Below, in pieces: positions 56,338-64,000 of a stretch of DNA of 64,000 nt. Each line of letters begins with the position of its first letter. The first letter of the stretch is position 1. Source of the DNA: UBA4636 sp963650915 (GTDB lineage Bacteria > Bacillota > Clostridia > Christensenellales > Borkfalkiaceae); NCBI GenBank assembly GCA_963650915.1, contig CAVJMJ010000012.1, forward strand, positions 1 through 64,000, given 5' to 3'. A program made the translations under genes and the position numbers. Below the pieces are notes generated by a model. That model did not search any database and had not been told where the DNA came from. It saw nothing but the letters and a program-made list of their open reading frames with translations.

Positions 56338-56577
56338 ATGATAAAATCCGATAAAAATCAAGGCAGCGTAAAAGCCGCCGTAGAAAACCTTAAAAACAAA
56401 ACGGTAAAAGTAACGCAAAACCTGGGTAGAAACAAATACGTTTCTTACGTCGGCGTGGTTACGGGAATATACCCCGCACTGTTTACCGTTTCTCCTTCCG
56501 CCCCGTATAACGGCAAAACGAGTTTTTCTTATTCCGAAATCATGTGCGGAAACGTAAAACTTAAAACCGAGCGATAA
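56338..56577 (+). CDS. veg: Veg family protein
   Basis: The 79-aa protein matches the Veg family: an N-terminal helix with GSVKAAVENLKNKTVKV, the central NKYVSYVGVVTGIYPALFTV and the C-terminal FSYSEIMCGNVKLK. In Bacillus, Veg stimulates biofilm genes by antagonising SinR. The start codon is ATG with little ribosome binding sequence visible. The gene is complete and followed by a strong terminator after about 160 nt. Confidence 0.82.
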   Translation: MIKSDKNQGSVKAAVENLKNKTVKVTQNLGRNKYVSYVGVVTGIYPALFTVSPSAPYNGKTSFSYSEIMCGNVKLKTER

Positions 56578-56739
56578 CAAAAACCTCGGTGGCAACCAAA
56601 CCGCACGAAAATAAAATCGTACGATAATTAGAATGTGCCAAAAGAAAAAATGACGATAGTAAAACCGAAAGATCACGAAAGCGCAAAACAACAAAAACGC
56701 ACGATAATAAGAAAGTACGATAACAAAGCGTACGATAAC

Positions 56740-56782
56740 AAAAACGCACCGCGAAGCAAAATTTTCTTCGCGGTGCGTTTTT
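56740..56782 (+). terminator. Strong terminator after veg
   Basis: AAAAACGCACCGCGAAG and its perfect complement form a 17-bp stem with a 9-nt loop and a T-run. CGTACGATAA motifs repeat just upstream (56627-56740). 56783-57137 has a dispersed element (56853-56878) and a CCGAGCAATTTCGCC repeat but no gene. Confidence 0.9.
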
Positions 56783-57137
56783 ATTTGTTTTTAACTTATC
56801 GTACTACGGCGGGCGTTTAATGCGGTATAAATCGGTTTATCGCCGAAAAAAACGGCGATAACGGGCTTATAGGTCGATATTCGAGCGATTTTACGACTGC
56901 AAACAGGAATATTTTGCGGTTATAAATTCTGATAGTTATTTGCGATACCGTGTGTTATTGCGTTTGCGATACTGCTTAATTTTATCTTTTACAAGCCCGA
57001 GCAATTTCGCCCGAGCAATTTCGCCCGAGCAATTCCGCCCGTGATTGCGCACAATGCTATTTTGCTAATCGGAACGACGCTGTTTTACAAGTCCGAACAT
57101 TTACTTCTATGATTCGGTATAATTTTGCGCCGATTGG

Positions 57138-58349
57138 TTAGGATAATTTTATGTTAGCAAGACCGCCTTCGGAAGTTTCTTTATACCTGCAAGACATGTC
57201 CTTCCCGGTTTCGCGCATTGCGCTGACGACGCTGTCGAAAGAAATTTTTCTCGTGTCGGATAACAAATTGGACAAAAGGGCGGCGTTTATCGCTCTTACG
57301 GCGGCGACGGCGTTGCGTTCTATGCACGGTATTTGCACGAGTCCGCAAATAGGGTCGCATGTAAGCCCCAAATGATGTTCAATGGCTATTTCGGCGGCGT
57401 ACTCTATTTTATCGAGGCTTGCGCCGTTGAGTTCGGAAACGGCTGCCGAAGCCATGGCGCAAGCGGTGCCTATTTCGGCTTGGCAACCGCATTCCGCCCC
57501 CGAAATGGAAGCGTTCTTTTTTATAAGATTGCCTATAATTCCGCCCGTTTTCAAGGCGTCGACTATTTGCTTGTCCGTAAGTCCGTTTTTCTGTTGGGTA
57601 TAGTATAAAACGGCGGGAACGACGCCCGAAGCCCCGCAAGTCGGAGCGGTAACTATTTTTTCGTACGATGCGTTTTGTTCGCCCACGGCGAAAGCGTAGG
57701 CGCAAATCAGTCTGTTTTCTCTGACTTCGGCGGTTTCGTCAGGCGTTTCTCGGTATAGGTATCCGGCTTTTCTCACGACGTTGAGTCCGCCCGGTAAAAC
57801 GCCCGAGCCTTTCAAACCTTCGAAGACGGAATCTTTCATCTTTTCGTAGGCGTAAAACAGGTAATCGTTTAAGTCGGAATAATCGAATTTATCGGCGTAC
57901 TCCCATAACCTTAAGCCGTTTTGTTTGCAATAATTTTTAATTTCGGCAAAACTCGTATGTGGATAAACAAAGTTTACGTTTTTGTTTTCCTCCCCGTCCT
58001 TTAAAATTTTGCCTCCGCCGACGCTGAAAAACCTTGCCTTGTCGAAAACTTGCCCCTCTTTATAGGCGTAAACGTCAAGGGTGTTCGGGTGCGGAACGGC
58101 TGTGTTTTTGTCGAAAACCACTTCGCATTCGATGGGCGCAACCGTTTTTTTAACGACGACGTCGGTGCCGTGCCCCTTGCCCGTTTTGGCAAGAGAACCG
58201 TACAAAACGACTTTATATTTGTCGGCGTTTTTTCCTTGCGAAAAGGCAATCATGGCTTTTTCCGGACCCATCGTGTGAGAACTCGACGGACCGAAGCCGA
58301 TTCTATACAATTCTTTCAGGCTTTCAAGCCCGTTTTCGTAAAATTCCAT
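57138..58349 (-). CDS. sdaA: L-serine ammonia-lyase, iron-sulfur type
   Basis: This 403-aa single-chain enzyme deaminates L-serine to pyruvate and ammonia using a [4Fe-4S] cluster. The N-terminal beta-type domain carries GPSSSHTMGPEKA and the C-terminal alpha-type domain CGASGVVPAVL, AECGCQAEIGTACAM and CDPICGLVQIPCIERNA, with cluster cysteines. It is a fused form rather than the split SdaAA/SdaAB of Bacillus. The minus-strand start is preceded by only a weak ribosome binding site. Single gene. Confidence 0.95.
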   Translation of the reverse strand: MEFYENGLESLKELYRIGFGPSSSHTMGPEKAMIAFSQGKNADKYKVVLYGSLAKTGKGHGTDVVVKKTVAPIECEVVFDKNTAVPHPNTLDVYAYKEGQVFDKARFFSVGGGKILKDGEENKNVNFVYPHTSFAEIKNYCKQNGLRLWEYADKFDYSDLNDYLFYAYEKMKDSVFEGLKGSGVLPGGLNVVRKAGYLYRETPDETAEVRENRLICAYAFAVGEQNASYEKIVTAPTCGASGVVPAVLYYTQQKNGLTDKQIVDALKTGGIIGNLIKKNASISGAECGCQAEIGTACAMASAAVSELNGASLDKIEYAAEIAIEHHLGLTCDPICGLVQIPCIERNAVAAVRAINAALLSNLLSDTRKISFDSVVSAMRETGKDMSCRYKETSEGGLANIKLS

Positions 58350-58432
58350 ACTCGTCCTTTGCGGGAAAAATACCCGACCGATTACATTGTACCCGATTTA
58401 ACCGTCGTATGCAAGGGAATTTTTAGACATTA

Positions 58433-58467
58433 AAAAAATCGTCTTGAAAAAACATAGACGATTTTTT
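58433..58467. terminator. Bidirectional hairpin upstream of sdaA
   Basis: AAAAAATCGTCT/AGACGATTTTTT has a 12-bp stem and 11-nt loop. It lies upstream of sdaA, so it probably ends transcription entering from the right or is part of a leader. The rest of 58350-59024 shows no gene. Confidence 0.7.
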
Positions 58468-59024
58468 AAAAAATTAAAACAGAATGGTGCATTCGTCCCG
58501 AAAAAACTTCAAAATACCCCGACTTAAATATTAAAGTCGAACGCCGAAAGCCGACAGGCGAAAAGCCGAAAAGTCGAAAAGTCTTTTTTACGACTTCGAT
58601 ATTCGATTTTATAACGCACGCCTACGACAACGAACTCTATCTGCAACGAATGCCTTTTATAACGCACGCTGTCTATAACGATAACGAAAAAAGTGCCGAA
58701 AACAAAAGCAATCGGCAGTTCACATCTATCGCAAACTGCCGACTACCTGAAAAATATATGATAAGGGGGAAAATGATGAAACCTTATTTAAGTAACCTCG
58801 GTCACGCTTACGTAACCTTGATTACGCCTAAATATTACAACACTTTTTTTTATTTGTAAAGGATTTTTAAGCCATTTTTTAAATTTTTTTAAAAAATTTT
58901 TTTAAATATTTTTTAGGAGGCAATAATTTTTCCTAAAAACAGGAAAATGCCGAGGCAAAAACGGAAATTCGACGATAAAATGCCTATTTACCGCGTATTT
59001 AAATTTAGTAAATCGACTAATATA

Positions 59025-59450
59025 TTATATGCGACCGTATGCCGAAAGTACCGAAAATCTGGCTTTTTCGACGAAAGCGGAAAGATTTTTAAAATTATTT
59101 TTGAAAACCTCGATTTTTCTGCGGTTTTCGGAAAGTTTTTCGTAAAAATCGTCACCCGATAAATACAAAAAATCGACGTAGCATTGATGGGCGATAAAGT
59201 TCCTCGCATTTTTGATTTGTTTCAGGACGGCGTAGTCTTCCTCGCTGAAAAGAGGATTCCCGTCGCTGTTGTCGAGTGCGGAAAGGGCAATTAAAACGGA
59301 GCCCAAAGTTTCCCTTTTGACAAGGGCTAAGTTTTCGGACATATTGCCTTTCAGCATTGCGGCGTAAATAATTTTTATATCGTGTTCGATGCGTTGGCAA
59401 TACATCAGCGTTTCGCCGACCGACATGTTAAAGTTATCGAGTTCAGTCAT
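59025..59450 (-). CDS. HEPN-like protein, 141 aa
   Basis: The all-helical 141-aa protein carries ARNFIAHQCY, which fits the R-x4-H motif (Arg83, His88) of HEPN-domain RNases. An early DIKIIYAAML helix precedes it. HEPN proteins often act as toxins next to a MNT nucleotidyltransferase; no such partner is adjacent, so this may be a solitary member or a non-toxic relative. GGCG-type ribosome binding sequence precedes the ATG. The call rests on one motif and the helical pattern. Confidence 0.55.
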   Translation of the reverse strand: MTELDNFNMSVGETLMYCQRIEHDIKIIYAAMLKGNMSENLALVKRETLGSVLIALSALDNSDGNPLFSEEDYAVLKQIKNARNFIAHQCYVDFLYLSGDDFYEKLSENRRKIEVFKNNFKNLSAFVEKARFSVLSAYGRI

Positions 59451-59586
59451 TTTTCGCCTCTAAAAAATTCTTTCGATGCCCAAATTATACTCTACTTGCA
59501 AAGTTTTTGCAAGCGTGCAAGCATGCATAAAGTTTTTAAGGCTTTATCTAATTGGCAATAGCCGAAAAGTTTTCCGTTAAAAAGTC

Positions 59587-59616
59587 GTTGACAGTCGGCA
59601 AAAACTCGTGTTAAAA
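59587..59616 (+). promoter_or_regulatory. Candidate promoter of ldhA
   Basis: TTGACA (59587-59592) and TAAAAT (59611-59616) are 18 bp apart. The implied start is only about 13 nt before the ATG, close to the GAGG ribosome binding site, so the leader would be very short. Confidence 0.6.
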
Positions 59617-59635
59617 TACATACGAGGTATAAAAT

Positions 59636-60667
59636 ATGATTAAAATTGCAGTGTTTGACGTAAAAGAATACGACAAAAAATATTTTGAAAAGTTTAAGCC
59701 CGAAAATACCGAAATTAGTTATTTCGAGGCGAAACTCGACCAAACAACCTGTGTATTGGCAAAAGGTTTCGATGCGGTAGTTCCCTTCGTTAACGACGAT
59801 ATAAACGAAACGGTCGTAAAAAGTCTTTACGATTACGGGGTAAGGTTGATTGCTTTAAGATGTGCCGGCTTTAACAACGTCGACGTCAAAGCATGTTACA
59901 AAAAACTGCACGTCGTAAGGGTTCCTTCCTATTCGCCCGAAGCGGTAGCCGAACACGCCGCCGCCCTTTTGCTAACGTCGGTAAGAAGAATCCACAAAGC
60001 CTTTAACCGCACGAGGGATTTTAATTTCAGCCTGTCGGGGCTTACGGGGTTCAATATACACGGCAAAACGGTGGGCGTTGTCGGCACGGGTAAAATCGGC
60101 AAGGCGTTTATAAAAATCATGCAAGGCTTCGGCGCTCATATTTTGGCTTACGATAAATTCCCCGACCAAACACTCGGCGTAGAATACGTCGACCTCGAAA
60201 GACTGTTTAACGAGTCGGATATAATTTCCCTTCATTGTCCGCTTACCGACGACACCTTCCACCTAATCGACGAAATGGCGATTTTTTCGATGAAAAAGGG
60301 GGTAATGATTTTAAACACGTCAAGGGGTGCACTTATCGACGCCGAAGCCCTTTTAAAGGGGATAAAGGAAAGAAAGGTCGGCGGAGCCTGCCTCGACGTT
60401 TACGAGGAAGAATCCGACCTGTTTTTTGAAGACAAGTCCGGGCATATTTTGGGCGACGACGTTTTGGCAAGGCTTTTATCCATGCCAAACGTGATAATTA
60501 CCTCGCATCAGGCGTTTTTAACCGAAGAGGCACTTTCCGAAATAGCAAAAACCACGATATCGAACATTCTCGATTACTTCGACGGAAAACCTTTAACGAA
60601 CGAGGTTTGCTATCGTTGCGAAAAAATGGCGGGGTGCAAAAAGCAAAAAAGCAGTCGGTGTTTTTGA
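59636..60667 (+). CDS. ldhA: D-lactate dehydrogenase (2-hydroxyacid dehydrogenase)
   Basis: The 343-aa NAD-dependent enzyme reduces pyruvate to D-lactate. The nucleotide motif is GVVGTGKIGKAF (about residues 144-155), the substrate Arg is in NTSRGALID, and the typical LdhA region YEEESDLFFEDKSG precedes the SHQAFLTEEAL catalytic loop. The last ~20 residues (CYRCEKMAGCKK and so on) add four cysteines that ordinary LdhA proteins lack. GAGG lies upstream. It is divergent from the HEPN-like gene. Confidence 0.92.
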   Translation: MIKIAVFDVKEYDKKYFEKFKPENTEISYFEAKLDQTTCVLAKGFDAVVPFVNDDINETVVKSLYDYGVRLIALRCAGFNNVDVKACYKKLHVVRVPSYSPEAVAEHAAALLLTSVRRIHKAFNRTRDFNFSLSGLTGFNIHGKTVGVVGTGKIGKAFIKIMQGFGAHILAYDKFPDQTLGVEYVDLERLFNESDIISLHCPLTDDTFHLIDEMAIFSMKKGVMILNTSRGALIDAEALLKGIKERKVGGACLDVYEEESDLFFEDKSGHILGDDVLARLLSMPNVIITSHQAFLTEEALSEIAKTTISNILDYFDGKPLTNEVCYRCEKMAGCKKQKSSRCF

Positions 60668-61175
60668 CGTTACTTTTAACGGTGCGTTACTTTGTGTTGC
60701 ATTGCATTACTTTGCTTTACTTTGCTTCTAACGACGCTTTCATCGTTGAGTTTTATCGTAAGTTTTATCGTTGGTGAAGTCAACCCGAAAGTTCGGATAA
60801 AATTGAATATAAAACGGTTTGCGGATGAGTTCGGTATTGTATCGAACTCATTCCTTTTAGTTTGAGAGATATTCTTTCGTCAATGTTTTTACCATACTTT
60901 TCAATCGTCGGTTTCGTTTTGTTATTTACGGGTTTTATACGTAAAGACCGTAAAACCATATAATCCAAACCAACCACGGTAAACCCCAAAGAACCACGAC
61001 GAACAACGGTAAACCCCAACGAACCCCAACGAACTACGCCCGACTCCGACCCAACGATAAACTCAAACCAACCACGATAAATCGAAAACGCCGACGATAG
61101 CCGACGATAGTCGACGAAAGCCACGATAGCCATGATGGGCGACGGATAGCCACGATAGGCGACGAAAAGTCATAA
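60668..61175. other. Gene-free stretch with CA-rich imperfect repeats
   Basis: GGTAAACCCCAAMGAACCAC-type units (60970-61040) and CGATAGCCGACGATAGYCGA-type units (61080-61165) repeat loosely. A minus ORF through them (60780-61133) follows the repeats (SLGFTVV twice) and is not a credible gene. Confidence 0.65.
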
Positions 61176-61206
61176 AAAAAACGACCGAGTCAAGCGGTCG
61201 TTTTTT
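61176..61206 (-). terminator. Terminator of the MATE gene
   Basis: AAAAAACGACCG/CGGTCGTTTTTT with a 7-nt loop begins 2 nt after the MATE stop codon on the minus strand. Confidence 0.9.
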
Positions 61207-61208
61207 CG

Positions 61209-62549
61209 TTAAATGTTATGAAATTTTCCTTTTTTACTTGCTTGCAGGTAAAATGCGAGCGATATTACCATACCTATAAACCAACCGAGCGGCCAAGAAA
61301 TCCAGATTCCCGTAGTTTGCAAAGCCGTGCGTGAAAGAACTTCGGCAAAACCTACTCTTAAAACGAGGTCGGCAAAAGTGGTCGTGGTAAACTGTTTCAT
61401 CAGCCCTGCACCACGCAGTATGCCGTCGGTCAAGATTTTTATCGATACTATAAAGTAGAAAGGCGTAACGATGCGTAAAAAAGTAGTTCCGACGTCTATT
61501 GCCGTTCCCGTGGATTCTTCCATGAATATAAAAACGAGTTGTCTTGCGAATATCATGTACAAAATTACTATCGGAATACATATTGCCCATACGAGTTTTA
61601 CGCCGGCTTTAAAACCTGCTTTTACACGGTCGACTTTGCCCGCACCGAGGTTTTGTGCCGTGTAATTCGAGACGCCGTTTCCGAGCGTAGTTAGCGAGGT
61701 TATAACCATATTGTTTAGTTTTACGGCGGCGGAATATCCTGCCATGGCTGCCGCACCGAACCCGTTTATTACGCTTTGTATTATGATGTTACCGACCGAA
61801 ATAAAACTTTGCTGAACGGCACTCGGTATGGCAATCTTTGAAAAACTTTTGAAATGCGCCATTGAAAACAAGGTGATTTTTTCGGTGGTTTTTATTTGCT
61901 TCATGCGCTTGAAAATGAATACCAAAGCCAATAAACAACTTATGCCCTGGCACATAAACGTCGCCCAGGCAACGCCCGCAACACCCATCTTGAAAGCGGT
62001 TACGAAAAGTATATCTGCGCCGATGTTGGATAATGAGGAACAGGCAAGGAATATAAAAGGCGTTTTGGAATCGCCGAGTGCCGAAAAGATCCCCGTGGCG
62101 ACGTTATACAAAAATACGAAAGGCAAACCGTAGACGTATATGTCGAGGTAAAGTTTGGAATCGTCAAAAACTTCCTCGGGGGTGTTTATAAGTTTTAAAA
62201 GCCCGTCGCTGAAAATTATACCGGCGATCATTAAAATCGCACACACCGCGCAACTTACGATAAGCGAAGTGGAAATCGCGCTTTTAAGTTCGACGTATTG
62301 TTTTGCGCCGAAAAGTTTTGCCGAAATAATGGAGCAACCGATATTGCAACCGAACGCAAAAGCCAAAAACAACAAAGTTATTTCGTAACTGTTGCCGACG
62401 GCTGCAAGTGCGTTATCGCTTATAAATTTGCCCGCAACGAAACTGTCTGCTATGTTGTAAAGTTGCTGAAAGATAATACTGCCGAAAAGGGGTAGACAAA
62501 ATCGGTATAAAACTTTTTCCGGTTTTCCTACCGTAAGGTCTTTATTCAT
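61209..62549 (-). CDS. MATE family multidrug/cation exporter
   Basis: The 446-aa membrane protein has twelve predicted helices in two halves of six, with the MATE openings PLFGSIIFQQLYNIADSFVAGK in the N-half and IAIPSAVQQSFISVGNIIIQ in the C-half. It likely exports cationic compounds using sodium or proton influx. It is a DinF/NorM-type member; specificity is unknown. A LysR gene starts 277 bp away in the opposite direction and could regulate it. Confidence 0.93.
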   Translation of the reverse strand: MNKDLTVGKPEKVLYRFCLPLFGSIIFQQLYNIADSFVAGKFISDNALAAVGNSYEITLLFLAFAFGCNIGCSIISAKLFGAKQYVELKSAISTSLIVSCAVCAILMIAGIIFSDGLLKLINTPEEVFDDSKLYLDIYVYGLPFVFLYNVATGIFSALGDSKTPFIFLACSSLSNIGADILFVTAFKMGVAGVAWATFMCQGISCLLALVFIFKRMKQIKTTEKITLFSMAHFKSFSKIAIPSAVQQSFISVGNIIIQSVINGFGAAAMAGYSAAVKLNNMVITSLTTLGNGVSNYTAQNLGAGKVDRVKAGFKAGVKLVWAICIPIVILYMIFARQLVFIFMEESTGTAIDVGTTFLRIVTPFYFIVSIKILTDGILRGAGLMKQFTTTTFADLVLRVGFAEVLSRTALQTTGIWISWPLGWFIGMVISLAFYLQASKKGKFHNI

Positions 62550-62698
62550 CTAAATAGTGCCTCTATATAAAAAATTTTTTTACGAGTGAAAGATTGCGCC
62601 GTGTTGTCGCCGTTTTTAGAAATAGCCGACAAAAAGGAAGTACCGCCTATATAAGGAAGGGCAATTTACCAAAAACGAAACACCGCCTGTTAAACGAC

Positions 62699-62727
62699 TT
62701 GACATTTAATTGCTTATGTATTATAAT
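62699..62727 (+). promoter_or_regulatory. Consensus promoter of the LysR gene
   Basis: TTGACA (62699-62704) and TATAAT (62722-62727) with a 17-bp spacer lie about 100 bp upstream of the ATG. The MATE promoter must overlap this divergent region. Confidence 0.85.
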
Positions 62728-62826
62728 CCAACAAAAAATATATGTAAAATACTGTTTTTACATAAGAGGTATATCAAAACGATATAGCAAAAGATATACA
62801 AAGGGAGTACTTAGGAGGTAAGTTTT

Positions 62827-63714
62827 ATGTACGTAAACTACGAATATTACAAACTTTTTTATTACGTGGCTAAATACGGAAGCCTTTCGCTTGCTTCAAA
62901 AATACTGTCGGCAAACGAGCCCAATCTTTCGCGCTCCATAAGAACGCTCGAAAGCGAACTCGGTTGCCCGCTTTTTAACAGAACGAGCAAGGGCATGAGC
63001 CTTACCGACGAAGGTAAAATACTGTACGAACGCGTTCGGGTTGCGTGCGAAAGCATAGAGGCGGGCGAAGCCGAAATTATCGCAAGTAAAAACCTCGAAG
63101 AGGGCAGTGTTTCGCTTGCCGTAAGCGATATTGCCCTTCATTGCGTACTGCTCCCCGTTTTAAAAGAATACAGAATGTTGTATCCGGGCGTAAAACTTAA
63201 AATAAACAACAATTCCACTCCGCAGGCGATAGAGGCAATAAAAAACGGCGTGGCGGATTTTGCGGTGGTCGTAACCATGCCGATAGAAGAAACTTCGTTG
63301 TTCGTTCAAAAAACGGTGTGCAAATTAACCGAAGTAGCCGTGGCGAACGATTGCTTTTCCGAACTCAAAAACCGAAAAGTTTCCCTTGCCGAAATTTCCG
63401 AATACCCACTCGTTTCCCTTAGCCAAGAAACGGGAACTTATAGGGTACATGCCCGCTTTTTTGCGGATAACTCCTTGCCCTTTAGCCCGGAAACCGAAGT
63501 TTCCACGGCAGACCAAATCTTGCCGGCGGTAAAGGCGGGGCTCGGAATAGGATTCGTTCCGAAGGAGTTTGTCGATAAAGAAGACGACGTTTTTATAATA
63601 GATACCGAGCAAGCATTCCCCGAGCGTGAAATTGCCGTAATAAAAAGAAAGGATCGCATTATCGGAATCGCCGCAAGAGAACTCGAAAGTTTGATTTTTA
63701 AATCACGCAAATAG
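62827..63714 (+). CDS. LysR-family transcriptional regulator
   Basis: The 295-aa regulator has the N-terminal winged helix (YYKLFYYVAKYGSLSLASKI, then SRSIRTLESELGCPLFNRTS) and a substrate-binding domain from about residue 92. LPAVKAGLGIGFVPKEF is typical of the effector pocket. The start ATG has AGGAGG eight bases upstream. It is divergently oriented to the MATE exporter, the usual layout of LysR regulators and their target. The inducer is unknown. A dispersed hairpin element (63803-63830) lies downstream, and 63715-64000 holds no other feature. Confidence 0.92.
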   Translation: MYVNYEYYKLFYYVAKYGSLSLASKILSANEPNLSRSIRTLESELGCPLFNRTSKGMSLTDEGKILYERVRVACESIEAGEAEIIASKNLEEGSVSLAVSDIALHCVLLPVLKEYRMLYPGVKLKINNNSTPQAIEAIKNGVADFAVVVTMPIEETSLFVQKTVCKLTEVAVANDCFSELKNRKVSLAEISEYPLVSLSQETGTYRVHARFFADNSLPFSPETEVSTADQILPAVKAGLGIGFVPKEFVDKEDDVFIIDTEQAFPEREIAVIKRKDRIIGIAARELESLIFKSRK

Positions 63715-63802
63715 CGTTGACGAGATTTTGTAAAGTGTAAAAACGGTCACAAAAATAGCTTTAACGGCTTACGCAAACAGCGTTAACATAGTCGCATATA
63801 TA

Positions 63803-63830
63803 TCGTTGACGGGCTTATAGGCGGACTTTT
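63803..63830 (+). repeat. Dispersed hairpin element, 3' of LysR gene
   Basis: CGTTGACGGGCTTATAGGCG lies about 90 nt after the LysR stop codon in the majority transcript orientation. Confidence 0.65.
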
Positions 63831-64000
63831 ATAAATTTATATATAAACTTTTTTTAAAATTTAACGGCAAACTTTTATAAATAAAAAAGTAAAGCATACA
63901 AAAAAGCATTGAAAAACTACCGAAACACGGACATAAAAAAGCACAAAGCACGGGCATTCGAAAAGCACAAAGCGCGGGTATAAAAAAACGACCGAAAACT

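Noticed and set aside
57958..57966. TGTGGATAA, a perfect DnaA-box match
   Set aside because: Single copy inside the sdaA coding sequence; chance occurrence is likely.
58650..58859. 69-codon plus ORF
   Set aside because: No ribosome binding site, no domain, and isolated in non-coding AT-rich DNA.
60780..61133. 117-codon minus ORF
   Set aside because: Translation mirrors the underlying CA-rich DNA repeats and there is no ribosome binding site.

Overview
The window is AT-rich bacterial chromosomal DNA with standard-code genes and AGGAGG-type ribosome binding sites. Spo0A, the sporulation-associated protein YyaC, DegV, a Veg-family protein, an EcfA1-EcfA2-EcfT-TruA operon and many TTGACA/TATAAT promoters with 17-bp spacers point to a Bacillota (Firmicutes) member, probably an uncultured Clostridia-type lineage. 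That placement is an inference from gene content, not from a search. There is no phage, CRISPR array, rRNA operon or intact transposon.

Layout. From 0 to 15 kb nearly all genes run on the minus strand: a DUF4143 ATPase (the one plus-strand gene), a 1501-aa cysteine-rich lipoprotein, an ASCH protein, tRNA-Pro(GGG), ribosomal protein L9, ParB, ParA and FtsH. Composite structured repeats fill the gaps between them. From 14.8 to 19.06 kb lies about 4.3 kb of very AT-rich, gene-free DNA carrying three parS sites. One of them is the centre of a perfect 42-bp palindrome, and a 23-24-bp repeat occurs five times. With parAB next door and gene polarity switching here, this looks like the chromosome centromere and probably the replication-origin region.

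From 19 to 34.5 kb there are housekeeping genes (YbaK, CvpA, YyaC, DegV, PepV, RadC, GltX, ECF transporter, TruA, Lgt, RsmG) and two Xre-type regulators. From 35.3 to 39.7 kb, dnaN-rpmH-rnpA-yidD-yidC-khpB are all co-oriented; dnaA and recF are absent. From 40 to 64 kb are a HAD phosphatase, lipoproteins, GTP-dependent PEP carboxykinase, L13/S9, a Spo0A with a degenerate receiver, an acidic zinc-ribbon protein, Veg, L-serine ammonia-lyase, a HEPN-like protein, D-lactate dehydrogenase, a MATE exporter and a LysR regulator.

How the genes work together. ParA, ParB and the parS sites form the segregation module. Lgt would lipidate the three lipoproteins in the window, and YidC, YidD and FtsH serve membrane protein insertion and quality control. 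GltX, TruA, RnpA, RsmG, L9, L13, S9, L34 and YbaK serve translation. Serine ammonia-lyase, PEPCK and lactate dehydrogenase centre on pyruvate and PEP.

The most unusual signals are: (1) the AT-rich parS region; (2) a small hairpin element (GGGCTATAAGCCCGTTAACGG type) scattered over the window, mostly just 3' of stop codons, sometimes in tandem arrays and sometimes inside reading frames; (3) a Spo0A whose phosphoacceptor Asp is Gly; (4) tandem 11-bp repeats upstream of parA; (5) a triplicated tRNA 3'-end plus terminator unit.
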